NCBI GenBank assembly: GCA_950295325.1
Contig: OX485808.1
Location: forward strand, 24,076,527-24,140,526
DNA length: 64,000 nucleotides
Direction of reading: 5' to 3'
Source: Polytrichum commune
Lineage: Eukaryota > Streptophyta > Polytrichopsida > Polytrichales > Polytrichaceae
The position numbers and the translations under genes were made by a program. Of this stretch, positions 61,632 to 64,000 are shown piece by piece. The stretch's first letter is position 1. Each line of letters begins with the position of its first letter. A model generated the notes under the pieces. It was not told the origin of the DNA and made no database searches. It saw nothing but the letters and a program-made list of their open reading frames with translations.

Positions 61632-62833
61632 TCAGTCACTTGTAAGAGGCCGAGTCAAACAACCACAACCTCGAAACCGAGCCCGTCGCACAGTCGTCAT
61701 GATCTCTTCTTGTGCTTGCTCCAACATTTTGACAACCTGCACAAAGCTCGGGCGGAGATCAGGATTTGCATCCCAACACCGTGACATGATATCTACAATC
61801 TGTGGAGGGGAATCGGTTGGAATTTGGGGTCTGACACCTCGATTCACCACTGCAAAAGCTGCTTGGACTGCTGTCATATTGGAGAATGGAAGTAAGCCTG
61901 TAACAAGCTCCCACAGTACAATGCCGAAGCTGTAAACATCTACCTTGTGGTTGTAAGGTCTGTGCTGAATCATTTCCCTGCAATCCCAGCATAAAACATC
62001 CAAGGTTCAAAACGCACACCTTATACTTGCACCCAATACTATTCCACAAACATCGAGTTCTACAGAAATAATCACTGACCTTTCATATCCTTGTACTTCT
62101 TGGAAGGTGAAACATCTGTTGTATTGTCAGTTTCAGATACTGGTGACCCCAAAACAGTCCTAAAGTTCATGCTCAACTGCGAAGCACACTAGAATTGAAA
62201 AACAAAACGGGACTAGAAGTGAACTCACGGAGCCATCCATCGATATGTTCCTGTCTCTGGGGTCATGCCTTCAACTTGCACTTCTATCCTAGCAGCACCA
62301 AAATCAGCGATCTTGATAGACTTGTCAGTTGCTATGAGCAAGTTGTCCGACTTCAAATCTCTGTGGATGATCTCCAAGCTATGCAAATACTCCATGCCCC
62401 TGGCAATATCCAAGGCTTGTTTCACAGCAAGCTTCAGTGGCACTGCTCGTGACTGCCGTTTACTAAGAAAGGACCGCACTGATCCACCTTTGGCATACTC
62501 TGTGACTATGCACCATACTAATGGTTTCCGGCATGCACCAATAAATCGCACCACGTTTTGATGCTTCACTTTCGCCAGCATGGTTACTTCTTTGGCAAAT
62601 GCTGACTCCATCATTATCATCTTCTCGTGGTTGTTTTCAGGTCTTTCCAGAATTTTCACAGCCACGTCTTCTCCATTGTATGTCCCTTTATAGAGCCGAC
62701 CAAATGCACCCTGTGCAAAGGCAGGACCCATTTGCAGCCTCCGTAAATCAATAGTCCAGTCGTCATAGCCCTCCAAACCTTCTGTTTGAAACCTGCTCAT
62801 AGTATTTGGATTGTCAGCACGACTGGCACCCAT
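61632..62833 (-). CDS. Group-C Raf-like protein kinase (HT1/CBC/ATN1-like)
   Basis: Predicted cytosolic Ser/Thr(Tyr) kinase of the plant MAPKKK Raf-like group C. Two exons, 62229-62833 and 61632-61977, join APE as GCTCC plus GGAA. Kinase features in order: glycine loop [17 protein letters not shown] lysine, [20 protein letters not shown], catalytic loop [40 protein letters not shown] and [13 protein letters not shown]. All catalytic residues are present. It ends with a short basic, Cys-containing tail ([18 protein letters not shown]). The domain nearly fills the protein, so no ACT, PAS or EDR1-like regulatory domain is present. ATG at 62833 ([10 protein letters not shown]) is the first in-frame Met; an upstream exon is possible because an AG acceptor-like TAG lies just before it. 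Confidence 0.9.
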
Positions 62834-62840
62834 TCTTCTA

Positions 62841-63004
62841 AGGTCCAATTTACACTACAGCTCGAGTTGAAAGCTTGAAATTGTAAGATTTTGGGAGTTT
62901 GATACTTAAATTCAACAAGCTTTTGTCCAAAGCTCAAACTATTGAGAGCTGGACAAATCATCAAGCTCTCACTGGATCTATTTTAAGCAAGTGTAAAGTG
63001 GCCA
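62841..63004. mobile_element. Foldback element, GAGCTTGA-rich family, copy 3 (5' of kinase)
   Basis: Left GGTCCAATTTACACTACAGC and right AAGTGTAAAGTGGCC. Its terminus lies only 8 bases from the kinase ATG. Related AAGCTCTCA-type blocks fade into the following 300 bases. Confidence 0.6.
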
Positions 63005-64000
63005 TGCTCAAAATGAGATATCAAGGATAACATGGTATAAAACAAAGGGAAATTCAAGACAAGCCAAATAATGCTTAAAATCCTGTTGACTTTGGATCCA
63101 CAAAATGAAAGCCCAATCTCTCAACATTCCTAAGCAACCTCTGTGAGCTAGCTTATGATTTTATCTGAGCAGGTTACAGGGTTGTATGTAATTCTAAACA
63201 TAGTCTACCCACAGAGGTGATCCTACCTGCCATTCAGAAGATCACCTACAACATGTACGGCTATCACAGTATTCTTCTGAGATGGTTAACTTGATGAGCT
63301 CTCAGTGGCTGAATAATTAGGTACAAGGTGCTAGAACCAACACCTAGAACCGTGCATTACAAGCACATATTGATTCTAAGAATGTCCACAACCTTAACAT
63401 CAGACTCCCATGTTGGGTTTGGGTCATCTAACAATAACTTTGAACCCTTATGACTTTTGCATCCAGAACACACATATGAATGCCCTTTCTTTCTTTTGAA
63501 TCAACTGGCGTTTTCCATCCATAAAAGAAAAATACAACTCACAAGGCAACTCATTGATTCCAAGCCAGGCTTGAGAGAGCAGCTTGGAATTGGAATTGGA
63601 ATCCCTTTCAATAGCTAGCAAGAAACATCTATAACGTTGCCAATCTAAATAACTCAGCGCTTAAAGTGACGGTTTTAGCACCATCTACCTTAAGTGAATA
63701 GATAGTTCCGTATAGCCCTAGTCTTCGCATTCCTGTAGGAAGAGGGTGTGTAGAGAAATACTTCCACTGGACGATTCAAGTTGTTGCATCTCTAATGTGC
63801 ATCTCTATAACTCTCCATTTTTAAGGTTAAGTGTAAAAAGTACAAGAAGTACAACGAGAATAAGTAAGTACCGAGTACTTACAAGGGATCCATAGGAGCG
63901 GCAGGAACTCAGATATGACATACTTTGGTGCGTTAGAATCCCTTTTCAATTGCTAACGAGAAAACATCTAGAGCTTATCACTCTAATGATATTAGTCACA
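63005..64000. other. Region upstream of the kinase
   Basis: May contain the kinase 5' UTR, a 5' intron or its promoter. No exon or RNA gene is recognised. Confidence 0.5.

Overview
The window is nuclear DNA of a land plant or close streptophyte relative that makes flagellated sperm (moss, liverwort, hornwort, lycophyte or fern grade). The evidence is a combination. There is an axonemal inner-arm dynein heavy chain, which flowering plants and conifers lack. Next to it are typically plant genes: a group-C Raf-like kinase, a plant BRD-type bromodomain protein, UFSP2 and a JMJD5-type JmjC protein. All genes are split by GT-AG introns of about 80 to 1,600 bases. I cannot name the species.

Layout. 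(1) About 0.5-21.4 kb, minus strand: monomeric axonemal dynein heavy chain, at least 26 recognisable exons from the N-terminal tail to AAA2; the 3' part lies beyond base 1. A possible first exon is at 23.4-23.6 kb. (2) 23.7-27.7 kb, plus strand: seven-exon JmjC dioxygenase of the JMJD5/KDM8 type, probably divergent from the dynein gene across about 130 bp. (3) 31.3-36.2 kb, minus strand: bromodomain protein with a GC-rich first exon. (4) 36.5-49.8 kb: gene-poor, repeat-rich block with a cluster of short GGATGAGTTCCRTCC palindromes, a 12-unit 87-bp minisatellite and several decayed inverted-repeat elements. (5) 50.1-59.6 kb, plus strand: complete 13-exon UFSP2, the UFM1-specific protease. (6) 61.6-62.8 kb, minus strand: two-exon Raf-like kinase. 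The genes look functionally unrelated (sperm motility, 2-oxoglutarate oxygenase, chromatin reader, ufmylation, signalling).

The most distinctive feature is the repeat content. About eleven copies of a 300-380 bp nearly self-complementary element (here family A) sit only inside introns of the dynein, JmjC and UFSP2 genes and are absent from the gene-poor block. A second foldback (18.1-18.5 kb) shares its outer 11-12 bases with family A but not its interior. A further group of foldbacks shares a terminus of the form GGGCC..CTTTACACTA. A 320-bp dispersed repeat without obvious inverted ends (family B) occurs seven times. Exon limits come from reading frame, splice consensus and remembered family similarity; no alignment was run.
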